A stretch of DNA of 64,000 bases, taken from UBA3537 sp049889395. Its GTDB lineage: Bacteria > Bacteroidota > Bacteroidia > Flavobacteriales > Flavobacteriaceae. The position numbers and the translations under genes are program-made. The notes beneath the pieces were generated by a model. It made no database searches. It was not told the origin of the DNA and was given only the letters and a program-made list of their open reading frames with translations. Of the stretch, positions 52,757 through 61,360 are shown piece after piece. Every line of letters begins with the position of its first letter. Positions within the stretch are counted from its first letter, which is position 1. The stretch covers positions 9,359-73,358 of the forward strand of contig JBMHDM010000030.1 in the NCBI GenBank assembly GCA_049889395.1. Direction: 5' to 3'.

Positions 52757-53787
52757 ATCTTCAATCTATAATTCGACCCTCCATTAGGAATATGAAGGCG
52801 TATTCTTCTGCAAGAGATGAATTTCAGAACACAGCAGACGATTTGGTTTTTTTAGATGCCAATGAGAATCCGTATTCTAATAATTTAAATCGTTATCCAG
52901 ATCCTCAACAACGACTTTTAAAACATAAGCTATCTCATCTTAAAACAATATCAACTGAACAAATCTTGATTGGTAATGGAAGTGATGAAGTGCTGGATTT
53001 ACTCATAAGAGCCTGTTGTGAGCCTAATCAGAACTCGATACTTACTATGCCGCCAACCTATGGGATGTATGGCGTTTTGGCGCGTTTAAATGCCGTTGAG
53101 ATTCAGGAGGTTCCATTAACTTCTGAATTTCAAATTGATACGAAGTCAGTTTTAAATGCTGTTAATTCTAATACCAAATTGATATTGATATGTTCACCAA
53201 ATAACCCCTCTGGGAATGTTTTAGATAATACAGCTATAGAGCAGATTTTAATACAGTTTAAAGGATTGGTAATAATTGACGAAGCTTATGTTGATTTCTC
53301 GAAACATCCAAGTTGGTTAAGCCGTTTGGATGAATTTCCCAATTTAGTGGTCACACAAACATTGTCTAAAGCATATGGACTGGCTGGTATCCGATTAGGA
53401 ATTTGCTATGCTTCCTCAAAAATTATTTCTGTTCTAAACAAAATAAAACCGCCATACAATATTAATATCTTAACACAAAATGCTGCTTTAAAAGGGATTT
53501 TGAACCAAAATATTGTTAAGCGTCAAATAGAAATGATCTTGTCTGAACGAGACATTTTGATTCATAAATTAAATCAACTCCATTTCGTAAAAACAGTCTT
53601 CCCATCTGATTCAAATTTTGTATTGATTCGTGTTGATGATGCCAATTTACGTTATAGACAATTGATTCAAAATGACATAATCGTTCGCAATAGACACGGA
53701 CAATTATACTGTGATAACTGCTTACGAATTACCGTTGGAACGCCAGAAGATAATTTAAAATTAATTCAAATTCTTAATAACTTATAA
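52753..53787 (+). CDS. hisC: Histidinol-phosphate aminotransferase
   Basis: A 344-residue class II aminotransferase-fold PLP enzyme: ANENPYSNNLNRYPDPQ, GNGSDEVLDLLIRA, SPNNPSGN, VIIDEAYVDF and the PLP Lys in TQTLSKAYGLAGIRLG. It converts imidazole-acetol phosphate to histidinol phosphate. Its start overlaps the hisD stop (ATGA) and it ends one base before hisB. Confidence 0.97.
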   Translation: MNLQSIIRPSIRNMKAYSSARDEFQNTADDLVFLDANENPYSNNLNRYPDPQQRLLKHKLSHLKTISTEQILIGNGSDEVLDLLIRACCEPNQNSILTMPPTYGMYGVLARLNAVEIQEVPLTSEFQIDTKSVLNAVNSNTKLILICSPNNPSGNVLDNTAIEQILIQFKGLVIIDEAYVDFSKHPSWLSRLDEFPNLVVTQTLSKAYGLAGIRLGICYASSKIISVLNKIKPPYNINILTQNAALKGILNQNIVKRQIEMILSERDILIHKLNQLHFVKTVFPSDSNFVLIRVDDANLRYRQLIQNDIIVRNRHGQLYCDNCLRITVGTPEDNLKLIQILNNL

Positions 53788-53788
53788 C

Positions 53789-54922
53789 ATGAAAAAAGTC
53801 TTATTCATTGATAGGGATGGAACATTGATTAAAGAGCCAAAAGATTATCAAATAGACAGCTTCGAAAAATTAGAATTTTATCCCGATGTCCTATTTTACC
53901 TTCGCAAAATTGCAACTGAATTAGACTTCGAATTGGTGTTAGTTACCAATCAAGACGGATTAGGTACTGACTCATTTCCTGAGGATACATTTTGGCCTGT
54001 CCATCAATTCATGATTCAATGTTTGGAAAATGAGGGGATTAAGTTTCAAGATCAGTTTATTGACCGTACATTTGCTATTGATAATGCTCCCACAAGAAAA
54101 CCAAATACAGGGTTGCTAGAATCTTATTTTTCAGAAGATTTTGATCTCAAAAATTCTTATGTCATTGGGGATAGGCTCACGGATATTGAATTGGCTAAGA
54201 ATCTTGGCGCAAAAGGAATATACATAAACAACGACGCCAAGCTTGGCATCGAAGAACTTACTATTTCCCAAAACGAATTAAATCCATTTATGGTATTAGA
54301 AACCAACAAATGGAAACGGATTTATGAATTTTTAAAGTTGAAGACCAGAACAGGAACAATATCCAGAATAACCAATGAAACAGCTATTGAGATCTCGTTA
54401 AATCTAGATGGAACTGGACAAAGTTCCATTGATACAGGGATTGCTTTTTTTGATCATATGTTGGACCAAATTGCCCGTCACGGACAAGTAGATTTGAACA
54501 TTAAAGTTGATGGTGACTTAGAGGTCGATGAACACCATACTATCGAGGATACTGCTATAGCTTTAGGAGAACTATTTAATCAATTACTGGCTGATAAATT
54601 GGGTATAGAACGCTATGGATTTTGTTTACCAATGGACGATTGTCTAGCACAAGTTTCCATAGATTTTGGTGGCCGTAACTGGTTAGTTTGGGAGGCCAAT
54701 TTTAAACGCGAGTATGTGGGCAAAATGCCTACAGAAATGTTTATACATTTCTTTAAATCTTTTACTGATGCTGCTAAATGTAACCTGAATATCAAAGCTG
54801 AAGGTTCAAATGAACACCACAAAATTGAAGCCATTTTTAAGGCCTTCTCAAAATCTATTAAAATGGCTGTGAAGCGAGATGTTGATAGAATGATTCTTCC
54901 ATCCACAAAAGGTATGCTATAA
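53789..54922 (+). CDS. hisB: Bifunctional histidinol-phosphatase / imidazoleglycerol-phosphate dehydratase
   Basis: A 377-residue two-domain protein. The N-terminal HAD phosphatase (about 1-165) has DRDGT (residues 7-11), VTNQDGLGTDSFP and GDRLTDIELAKNLGA; the C-terminal dehydratase (about 175-377) has the paired His metal motifs DEHHTIEDTAIALG and NEHHKIEAIFKAFSKS. It catalyses two non-consecutive steps. Its stop shares a base with the hisH start. Confidence 0.97.
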   Translation: MKKVLFIDRDGTLIKEPKDYQIDSFEKLEFYPDVLFYLRKIATELDFELVLVTNQDGLGTDSFPEDTFWPVHQFMIQCLENEGIKFQDQFIDRTFAIDNAPTRKPNTGLLESYFSEDFDLKNSYVIGDRLTDIELAKNLGAKGIYINNDAKLGIEELTISQNELNPFMVLETNKWKRIYEFLKLKTRTGTISRITNETAIEISLNLDGTGQSSIDTGIAFFDHMLDQIARHGQVDLNIKVDGDLEVDEHHTIEDTAIALGELFNQLLADKLGIERYGFCLPMDDCLAQVSIDFGGRNWLVWEANFKREYVGKMPTEMFIHFFKSFTDAAKCNLNIKAEGSNEHHKIEAIFKAFSKSIKMAVKRDVDRMILPSTKGML

Positions 54923-55509
54923 TGAAAGTCGTAATTTTAGATTATGGTGCTGGAAACATTCAAAGCGTTCAATTTGCATTTGAACGACTGGGTATTCAGG
55001 CCAAATTATCAAAGGACAAGGAAGACATATTGTATTCTGATAAAGTCATTTTTCCGGGCGTTGGACAAGCCAGTCAAGCTATGAAGCAACTAAGGGCGAC
55101 AGGCTTAGATGTTATCATCCCCAACTTAGAACAAGACGTTCTAGGAATTTGCCTAGGTATGCAACTTATGTGCCGGTATACTCCAGAAGGACAAACAAAT
55201 GGATTGGGTATTTTTGATGTTGATATCACAAGATTTGATGACACTCAAAAAGTACCTCATATTGGATGGAATCAAATTGAAGATTTATCCTCAAAACTAT
55301 TTTTGGGTCTAGATTCTTCAAGTTATATGTACGCTGTACATAGCTATTTTGTGCCAAAATGTGATTATACTATAGCGACATCAACTTATGGACAAATTTT
55401 TTCTGCAGCATTAAATTACCGTAACTTTTATGGTGTTCAATTTCATCCTGAGAAAAGCAGTCAAGGTGGCGCATTAGTTCTGGATAACTTTTTAAAATTA
55501 ACAACATGA
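54922..55509 (+). CDS. hisH: Imidazole glycerol phosphate synthase subunit HisH (glutaminase)
   Basis: A 195-residue class I glutamine amidotransferase: nucleophile Cys in GICLGMQLMC (about residue 77) and the His/Glu pair in GVQFHPEKS. It supplies ammonia to HisF. Its stop overlaps the hisA start by four bases. Confidence 0.97.
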   Translation: MKVVILDYGAGNIQSVQFAFERLGIQAKLSKDKEDILYSDKVIFPGVGQASQAMKQLRATGLDVIIPNLEQDVLGICLGMQLMCRYTPEGQTNGLGIFDVDITRFDDTQKVPHIGWNQIEDLSSKLFLGLDSSSYMYAVHSYFVPKCDYTIATSTYGQIFSAALNYRNFYGVQFHPEKSSQGGALVLDNFLKLTT

Positions 55510-56234
55510 AAATAATTCCAGCAATAGATATCATTGCAGGTCAATGTGTCAGATTGACCCAGGGAGATTACACCTCCAAAACCATCTACTACGACAAACC
55601 ATTAGAAGTTGCAAAACGTTTTGAAGACGCTGGAATATCACAATTACACTTGGTAGACTTAGATGGAGCGAAAGCTAAGCAAATAGTAAATTATAAGATA
55701 TTAGAATTATTATGCTCTAAAACAAATCTAAAAATAGATTTTGGAGGGGGATTAAAGTCAAATGATGATGTAAGAATTGCATTTGATTGTGGTGCTAGTC
55801 AAATTACGGGGGGGAGTATAGCCGTGAAAAATCCTATTGTTTTTGAATCTTGGATTAAAACTTACGGTTCTGAAAAAATTATCCTAGGGGCAGATTGTCT
55901 AAATGAAAATATTGCCATTCAGGGTTGGCAACAAAATAGTAGCTTGAAAGTGCTTCCTTTTATAGATGATTATTACACCAAGGGGGTTCAAACGGTAATT
56001 TGTACAGATATTTCTAGAGATGGTATGTTAAAAGGTCCGTCTATCAGTTTATACACCTCAATTTTGAATCAAAATCCAGCGCTTGATCTTATCGCATCTG
56101 GTGGGGTTTCGTCGTTGGGAGATTTAAAAGAATTAAATAAAATAGGTTGCAATGGAGTGATTATTGGAAAGGCCATTTATGAGGGTAGGATTTCATTAAA
56201 AGCTTTAGAACAATTTCAACTTAATAACCAATAG
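55506..56234 (+). CDS. hisA: ProFAR isomerase (HisA)
   Basis: A 242-residue (beta/alpha)8 barrel: catalytic Asp in IPAIDIIAGQCVRLTQGD (residue 8) and a second Asp in CTDISRDGMLKGPS, with phosphate-binding GGGLKSNDD and ASGGVSS. It isomerises ProFAR to PRFAR. Four bases separate it from hisF. Confidence 0.97.
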   Translation: MKIIPAIDIIAGQCVRLTQGDYTSKTIYYDKPLEVAKRFEDAGISQLHLVDLDGAKAKQIVNYKILELLCSKTNLKIDFGGGLKSNDDVRIAFDCGASQITGGSIAVKNPIVFESWIKTYGSEKIILGADCLNENIAIQGWQQNSSLKVLPFIDDYYTKGVQTVICTDISRDGMLKGPSISLYTSILNQNPALDLIASGGVSSLGDLKELNKIGCNGVIIGKAIYEGRISLKALEQFQLNNQ

Positions 56235-56238
56235 CATC

Positions 56239-56997
56239 ATGTTAACAAAACGTATCATACCATGTTTAGACATTAAAAACGGGAGAACCGTAAAAGGTGT
56301 AAATTTCGTCAATCTTCGCGATGCAGGGAACCCCGTTATTTTGGCGAAACAATATGCCTTTCAAGGTGCCGATGAGTTGGTTTTTTTAGATATCTCAGCT
56401 ACACTTGAATCCAGAGCTACAACTTATGAAATGGTTAGAAAAGTGGCGCGTGAAATTGATATACCATTTACGGTTGGTGGTGGGGTAACTTGTGTAGAAG
56501 ACGCGTCATTATTACTCCAATCTGGAGCCGATAAGATAGCCGTAAATTCAGCAGCAATAAAACGACCAGAGTTAGTCAATGAATTGTCTCAATACTTTGG
56601 AAACCAATGTATTGTGGTGGCAATTGATGCTAAACAAATCAATAATGAATGGATTGTTCATTTGGCCGGTGGTACTACACCAACAGATTTAGATCTATTT
56701 GAATGGGCTAAAACTGTAGAACGTTTAGGAGCAGGTGAAATCCTGTTTACCTCAATGAATCATGACGGCGTTAAATCAGGGTTTGCTAATGAAGCTTTGT
56801 TGCAATTATCAAATATTGTAAATATTCCCGTTATTGCATCTGGTGGCGCAGGTAATATTGAACACTTTAAATCTGTTTTCAAAACAGGAAAAGCTGACGC
56901 TGCTCTAGCTGCCAGTGTATTTCATTTTGGTGAAATTTCAATTCCGCAACTAAAAAAACAATTACAAGAATGTCAAATTAATATTAGATTAGCATGA
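56239..56997 (+). CDS. hisF: Imidazole glycerol phosphate synthase subunit HisF (cyclase)
   Basis: A 252-residue (beta/alpha)8 barrel: catalytic Asp in RIIPCLDIKNGRTVKGVNF (residue 11) and IVVAIDAKQI (about residue 130), with GGGV and ASGGAGN phosphate loops. It forms IGP and AICAR from PRFAR with ammonia from HisH. It overlaps the hisIE start by four bases. Confidence 0.97.
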   Translation: MLTKRIIPCLDIKNGRTVKGVNFVNLRDAGNPVILAKQYAFQGADELVFLDISATLESRATTYEMVRKVAREIDIPFTVGGGVTCVEDASLLLQSGADKIAVNSAAIKRPELVNELSQYFGNQCIVVAIDAKQINNEWIVHLAGGTTPTDLDLFEWAKTVERLGAGEILFTSMNHDGVKSGFANEALLQLSNIVNIPVIASGGAGNIEHFKSVFKTGKADAALAASVFHFGEISIPQLKKQLQECQINIRLA

Positions 56998-57581
56998 TTA
57001 TCAATTACAACAAAGAGGGACTGGTGCCTGCCATCATCCAAGATGCCGAAACCAAAACCGTTTTGATGCTGGGTTATATGAATGAGGAAGCCTTAGAGCA
57101 GACCAAACAAACCCAGCGCGTGACCTTTTTTAGTAGAAGTAAGAACCGCTTGTGGACAAAGGGTGAGGAGAGTGGTCATTATCTAAATTTTATATCCTTT
57201 GACGTTGATTGCGATCATGATACGCTGTTAATTAAAGCTCTTCCTTTAGGACCAACTTGTCATAAAGGAACAGACAGCTGTTGGGGTCAGCAAAACAAAC
57301 CAAAGTTTGGCTTTTTGACTGAACTAGAACATATTATTTCTGATCGAAAAAACAGTCTGATTGAACAGTCATACGTTTCCGGATTATTTAACAAAGGACT
57401 TAATTCCATTGCCCAAAAAGTAGGTGAGGAGGCTGTTGAAATGGTTATTGAGGCAAAGGACTCCAATGATGAACTTTTTTTGGATGAAAGTGCCGATTTA
57501 CTGTTTCATTATTTGATACTACTTCAAGCTAAAGGATATCGGTTAGAAAGTGTTGTAGACGTTTTAAAATCTAGACAATAA
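56994..57581 (+). CDS. hisIE: Bifunctional phosphoribosyl-AMP cyclohydrolase / phosphoribosyl-ATP pyrophosphatase
   Basis: A 195-residue fusion: HisI domain (about 1-105; FFSRSKNRLWTKGEESGHYL and the zinc Cys motif VDCDHDTLLIKALPLGPTC) and HisE domain (about 108-195; GLNSIAQKVGEEAVEMVIEA with the E-E-x-x-E metal motif). It performs the second and third steps. Last gene of the operon; truA-like follows after 36 bases. Confidence 0.97.
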   Translation: MIINYNKEGLVPAIIQDAETKTVLMLGYMNEEALEQTKQTQRVTFFSRSKNRLWTKGEESGHYLNFISFDVDCDHDTLLIKALPLGPTCHKGTDSCWGQQNKPKFGFLTELEHIISDRKNSLIEQSYVSGLFNKGLNSIAQKVGEEAVEMVIEAKDSNDELFLDESADLLFHYLILLQAKGYRLESVVDVLKSRQ

Positions 57582-57617
57582 TTTTTATTTGTTTATAGAA
57601 AATCCGACCTTGAGCCA

Positions 57618-58400
57618 ATGTTTCAAAAACGCTATTATTATCTTGTAAAATTTCAATTTTTGGGCTATCGTTTTCACGGTTGGCAAAAACAACCTAATAC
57701 GAAAACCTTGCATTTGATGATAGACAAAACACTTCGATACATTCTTCAAAATCAGTCATTTAAAACCTTAGCTGCTAGCAGAACCGATGCTAAAGTTTCT
57801 GCCGAGGAAGCTGCTTTCGAATTGTTTTTAAAGGAAAAACCTATTGAGGATTTATCATTGTTTTTATTGGATTTTAACACCAACTTACCTCAAGATCTTA
57901 GAGCAATTTCAATCGAAGAAGTAGATTCTAAATTTAATATTATTCAGGATTCAAAATTTAAAGAATACCATTACGTTTTCGCTCACGGTCAGAAATGTCA
58001 TCCTTTTTGTGCACCAATTATGACAACAATTCTGGAGCCTTTAAATATTGCTTTGATGAAACAAGGTGCTCAATGCTTTGAGGGATTGCATAATTTCAAA
58101 TCCTATTGCTATAAAGCCACCGATCATGGTATTTATAAGCGTGAGTTAATCAGTTGTGAATTGGTTGATAACACGCTTTATACAGCCAGTTTTTTTCCCA
58201 ATGAGTCATACATATTGCGTGTAAAAGGAAAAGGGTTTGGACGTCATCAAATTCGATTAATGATGGGAGTTTTGATACAATTGGGTAGAGGAGAAGTTGA
58301 CTTAAACTTTATTGAAACTAGTTTGAAACCCGGTGCTACAGCTAAAATAGATTATATTGCACCAGCCTCTGGGCTTATATTACACCAAATTCAATTTTAA
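57618..58400 (+). CDS. TruA-family pseudouridine synthase-like protein
   Basis: A 260-residue protein with the TruA fold: YYYLVKFQFLGYRFHGWQKQPN, the catalytic Asp in ASRTDAKVSAEEAAFEL, FKEYHYVFAHGQ and the C-terminal RVKGKGFGRHQIRLMMGVLIQLGRG. In typical TruA the catalytic motif is GRTDAGVHA; here it is SRTDAKVSA, with the Asp kept. Activity is likely retained but the RNA target may differ from tRNA positions 38-40. It ends one base before the converging MscS-like gene. Confidence 0.85.
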   Translation: MFQKRYYYLVKFQFLGYRFHGWQKQPNTKTLHLMIDKTLRYILQNQSFKTLAASRTDAKVSAEEAAFELFLKEKPIEDLSLFLLDFNTNLPQDLRAISIEEVDSKFNIIQDSKFKEYHYVFAHGQKCHPFCAPIMTTILEPLNIALMKQGAQCFEGLHNFKSYCYKATDHGIYKRELISCELVDNTLYTASFFPNESYILRVKGKGFGRHQIRLMMGVLIQLGRGEVDLNFIETSLKPGATAKIDYIAPASGLILHQIQF

Positions 58401-58401
58401 T

Positions 58402-59628
58402 TTAAAACTTCCGTTCGAATATTTCTAAGTCAAAAGTGGATGACGCCGCTATAATATGATCGAAAATATCGGCAATAATATATTCATAGTTTTGCCATCG
58501 CTTGTCACTACTGAAGGCATAAATTTCAATGGGGAGGCCATTATCTCCAGGTTGAAGCTGTCGAGCCATTACCATCAAATCTTTGTTTACGGCCGAGTTT
58601 TGTTCCAAATAAGATTCGATATATTTCCGAAACAATCCAATATTTGTTAAATTTCTTCCGTTGATTAGCATGGATTTATCAATGCCATTTTCTGAATTAA
58701 ATGCAGTAATATCAGTTGATTTTGCCGATATATAATCACTTATGAGTTCAATTTTTGATAATTTCTTCAGATCATCGCTTGTAATATGTCTAATACTGGC
58801 CATACGGATGTTAAGTGCTCTTTTGATACGTCTGCCATCAGATTCAGTCATACCACGCCAGTTTTTGAACGAATCGGAAATTAACGCATAGGTTGGTATT
58901 GTTGTTATGGTGTGATCAAAATTTCGAACTTTAACCGTGGCCAAGTTAATCTCTATAACATCGCCATCAGCACCAAATTTTTGAAAGGTAATCCAATCGC
59001 CAATTCGAACCATATCATTAACAGAAACCTGAATACTGGCAACAAATCCTAAAATAGTGTCTTTGAAAATTAATATTATTACAGCCGATACAGTACCAAG
59101 ACCAGCCATAAACTCCCAAAAGGAAACGCCAGTTACAACAGCAAAAACAGCGAAAATACCAGTAAGCCAGACAAAAATCATGACCACCTGCACATAACTA
59201 TCTATTGGTTTGTCTTTTAATTTATCAACAGATTTGAAGTATGCTTTCATGGAGTTAAACACGCTTCGTATTCCCCATACCGAAAACGTAATTCCTAAGA
59301 CTAAAATGACTTTTTTGACTATAGATTGCCAATCTGGGTGTTCAAAAAATATATTCGGTATAGTCTCATAGGCCAAGATTAATGGTACGATATGAGCGAT
59401 GTTTCGAGGGACCTTATGCTCAATCATGATATCGTCAAAATGTGTTTTCGATCCTTGCGCCAATTTTGTAAAAACCAAACGAATAATCAAACGAATGATA
59501 AAGTCTAGTACAAAAATGACTAAAAGCGTACAAAAAACTAGGAGAAGTATACAGGACCAATCTGAAACGGAAGGGCTTATTCCTAAACTGATCAGGAAAT
59601 GCTTTAGCTTATTTAGAATAAATTCCAT
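58402..59628 (-). CDS. MscS-family mechanosensitive ion channel
   Basis: A 408-residue protein with about five membrane segments in the first 185 residues (WSCILLLVFCTLLVIFVLDF, VKKVILVLGITFSVWGIRSV, VQVVMIFVWLTGIFAVFAVV, and the pore region MAGLGTVSAVIILIFKDTIL, GFVASIQVSVNDMVRIGDWI) followed by a MscS beta domain (FQKFGADGDVIEINLATVKV) and a cytosolic alpha/beta part. It relieves osmotic downshock pressure. Length is closer to the YbdG group than to the minimal MscS. Confidence 0.9.
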   Translation of the reverse strand: MEFILNKLKHFLISLGISPSVSDWSCILLLVFCTLLVIFVLDFIIRLIIRLVFTKLAQGSKTHFDDIMIEHKVPRNIAHIVPLILAYETIPNIFFEHPDWQSIVKKVILVLGITFSVWGIRSVFNSMKAYFKSVDKLKDKPIDSYVQVVMIFVWLTGIFAVFAVVTGVSFWEFMAGLGTVSAVIILIFKDTILGFVASIQVSVNDMVRIGDWITFQKFGADGDVIEINLATVKVRNFDHTITTIPTYALISDSFKNWRGMTESDGRRIKRALNIRMASIRHITSDDLKKLSKIELISDYISAKSTDITAFNSENGIDKSMLINGRNLTNIGLFRKYIESYLEQNSAVNKDLMVMARQLQPGDNGLPIEIYAFSSDKRWQNYEYIIADIFDHIIAASSTFDLEIFERKF

Positions 59629-59651
59629 AATAATCTATGTAAAAAAGAGAT

Positions 59652-59936
59652 TTATTGATGTTTTTTTAGTTTATTTTCCAATACAAATGTACCAAAAGGA
59701 ATGACAGAAGCGATTAAAATTCCAAAGAAATTATTTTTAATCCACTGGTTTTCAGATCTTAATACAAAAGACAAAGCTAAATACCCCATAAATAAAAGTC
59801 CATGAGGCATACCAAGTATTTTGACAAATGAAGGATCGCTGTAAATATATTTTATGGGAACAGCAATAAACAATAATAAAACATAGGAGAGGCCTTCTAA
59901 AAAGGCAATTATTCTAAATATATTGATAAGTGACAT
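59652..59936 (-). CDS. DUF3817 integral membrane protein
   Basis: A 94-residue protein with three hydrophobic segments: IFRIIAFLEGLSYVLLLFIA, MPHGLLFMGYLALSF and FFGILIASVIPFGTFVL. The FLEGLSY...G(M/N)PHG(L/V)LF pattern identifies DUF3817. Function unknown. It lies 23 bases upstream of the MscS-like gene, in the same direction, so the two may be cotranscribed. Its end is near the right border of that gene. Confidence 0.9.
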   Translation of the reverse strand: MSLINIFRIIAFLEGLSYVLLLFIAVPIKYIYSDPSFVKILGMPHGLLFMGYLALSFVLRSENQWIKNNFFGILIASVIPFGTFVLENKLKKHQ

Positions 59937-59954
59937 ACAAAATCTTTACAATTG

Positions 59955-59962
59955 CAAAGATA
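59955..59962 (-). promoter_or_regulatory. Leftward Bacteroidota -7 box before the DUF3817 gene
   Basis: The minus strand reads TATCTTTG, matching TAnnTTTG, 18 bases before the start codon. No clear -33 box. Confidence 0.5.
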
Positions 59963-60048
59963 AAACATAATACGTTCGAATCAATTTTACATAATATAAA
60001 TTATAGTACAATTTAAAACAGCAGTATTTTGATGGAACTTCATAGTTT

Positions 60049-60090
60049 AATTAAAATAAAACGTATCGTAATTAAAATAAAACGTATCGT
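60049..60090. repeat. Tandem duplication, 21-bp unit x 2
   Basis: A 21-base AT-rich unit that starts AATTAAAATAAAACG and ends TATCGT occurs twice without a gap (60049-60069 and 60070-60090), ending one base before the ilvA stop codon. Similar in type to the 19-bp duplication at 6292-6329, but not in sequence. Confidence 0.9.
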
Positions 60091-60091
60091 A

Positions 60092-61357
60092 TTAGATCAA
60101 AAACTGAAACAATTCAGGTTTATTATTAAGATAGTCTCCAAAAAAATTATGTTTTTTTAATTTGGTAATCAAAGGTTGAAGATCAGACTCTCGTTTCAGT
60201 TGTATACCAACAACTGCTACATCATTTTCTCGATTAACCTTTTTGGTGTATTCAAAATGTGTAATATCATCTTGTGGACCTAACATTTCGACAACAAATT
60301 CTCGTAGTGCACCAGGACGTTGTGGGAATTTAATAATAAAGTAATGTTTCAAATTAGCGTAAAGCAAAGCCCGCTCTTTAATTTCTGCGGTTCTTGTGAT
60401 GTCATTATTACTTCCGCTTACCAAACAAACCACAGTTTTTCCTTTAATATCGTCTTTGAACTCATCGAGTGCGGCAATACTCATTACACCTGCGGGTTCG
60501 GCTACAATAGCGTCTTTATTGTACATATCTAAAATCGTTTGACAGATTTTACCTTCATGAACGGTAGTCATAACATCTAGCTTATCTTGACAAATTTTAA
60601 AGGTCAAATCACCAACGCTTTGCACAGAAGCACCATCAACAAATTTTTCTATATTTTCCAGTTTAACGATTTTACCATTTTCTAAAGATTTGGACATGGA
60701 TGGCGCACCAGCTGGTTCTACACCAATGATTTTGGTACTTGGTGATAATGTTTTTACCGCTGTAGATAATCCGGAGGCTAGACCGCCACCCCCAACTGGA
60801 ATAAAAATGTAGTCGATAACTTCTTCCAATTGTTGAATAATTTCTAGACCAACTGTACCTTGCCCTTCAATGACTTTCGGGTCATTGAAGGGGTGAATTA
60901 GGGGTGTTCCATTTTTGGTGCATTCTTCGATAGCCTTGTGAAAAGAATCATCAAAAGTATCACCAACAAGAATAACTTCAACAAAATCTTTTCCAAACAT
61001 TTTGACTTGTTCGACTTTTTGATTTGGAGTTGGAGCAGGCATGAAAATTTTACCTTTAATCTTTAATAATTGGCAAGATAATGCAACACCTTGTGCATGA
61101 TTTCCAGCACTGGCGCATACAATTCCGTTTTTTACTTCATCAGAAGATAATGAAGAGATTTTGTTGTAGGCTCCTCTAATTTTGTAGGATCTAACATTTT
61201 GTAAATCTTCGCGTTTGAACAAGAGTTTACACTGATATTGTTCGGAAAGTCGCTGATGTATCTCAAGGGGGGTTACAGTCGCAACATTTTGCAATTTTTT
61301 TGCTGCCAGTCGAATATCGTCTAGGGTTGGCATATTTAAACCTTGAACATCTTTCAT
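60092..61357 (-). CDS. ilvA: Threonine dehydratase (biosynthetic type)
   Basis: A 421-residue PLP enzyme: Lys in VRSYKIRGAYN (about residue 58), glycine-rich phosphate loop PVGGGGLASG, SGSNND and a C-terminal regulatory ACT-like domain (about 335-421; YFIIKFPQRPGALREFV). It makes 2-oxobutanoate from threonine for isoleucine. The single C-terminal ACT unit is shorter than the two-unit E. coli type, as in many IlvA of the short form. Last gene of the leftward ilv group, three bases after ilvC. Confidence 0.93.
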   Translation of the reverse strand: MKDVQGLNMPTLDDIRLAAKKLQNVATVTPLEIHQRLSEQYQCKLLFKREDLQNVRSYKIRGAYNKISSLSSDEVKNGIVCASAGNHAQGVALSCQLLKIKGKIFMPAPTPNQKVEQVKMFGKDFVEVILVGDTFDDSFHKAIEECTKNGTPLIHPFNDPKVIEGQGTVGLEIIQQLEEVIDYIFIPVGGGGLASGLSTAVKTLSPSTKIIGVEPAGAPSMSKSLENGKIVKLENIEKFVDGASVQSVGDLTFKICQDKLDVMTTVHEGKICQTILDMYNKDAIVAEPAGVMSIAALDEFKDDIKGKTVVCLVSGSNNDITRTAEIKERALLYANLKHYFIIKFPQRPGALREFVVEMLGPQDDITHFEYTKKVNRENDVAVVGIQLKRESDLQPLITKLKKHNFFGDYLNNKPELFQFLI

Positions 61358-61360
61358 GAG

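Noticed and set aside
59937..60048. A small gene or riboswitch between the DUF3817 gene and ilvA
   Set aside because: No open frame or stable fold was seen; the stretch has only a -7 box and AT-rich sequence.
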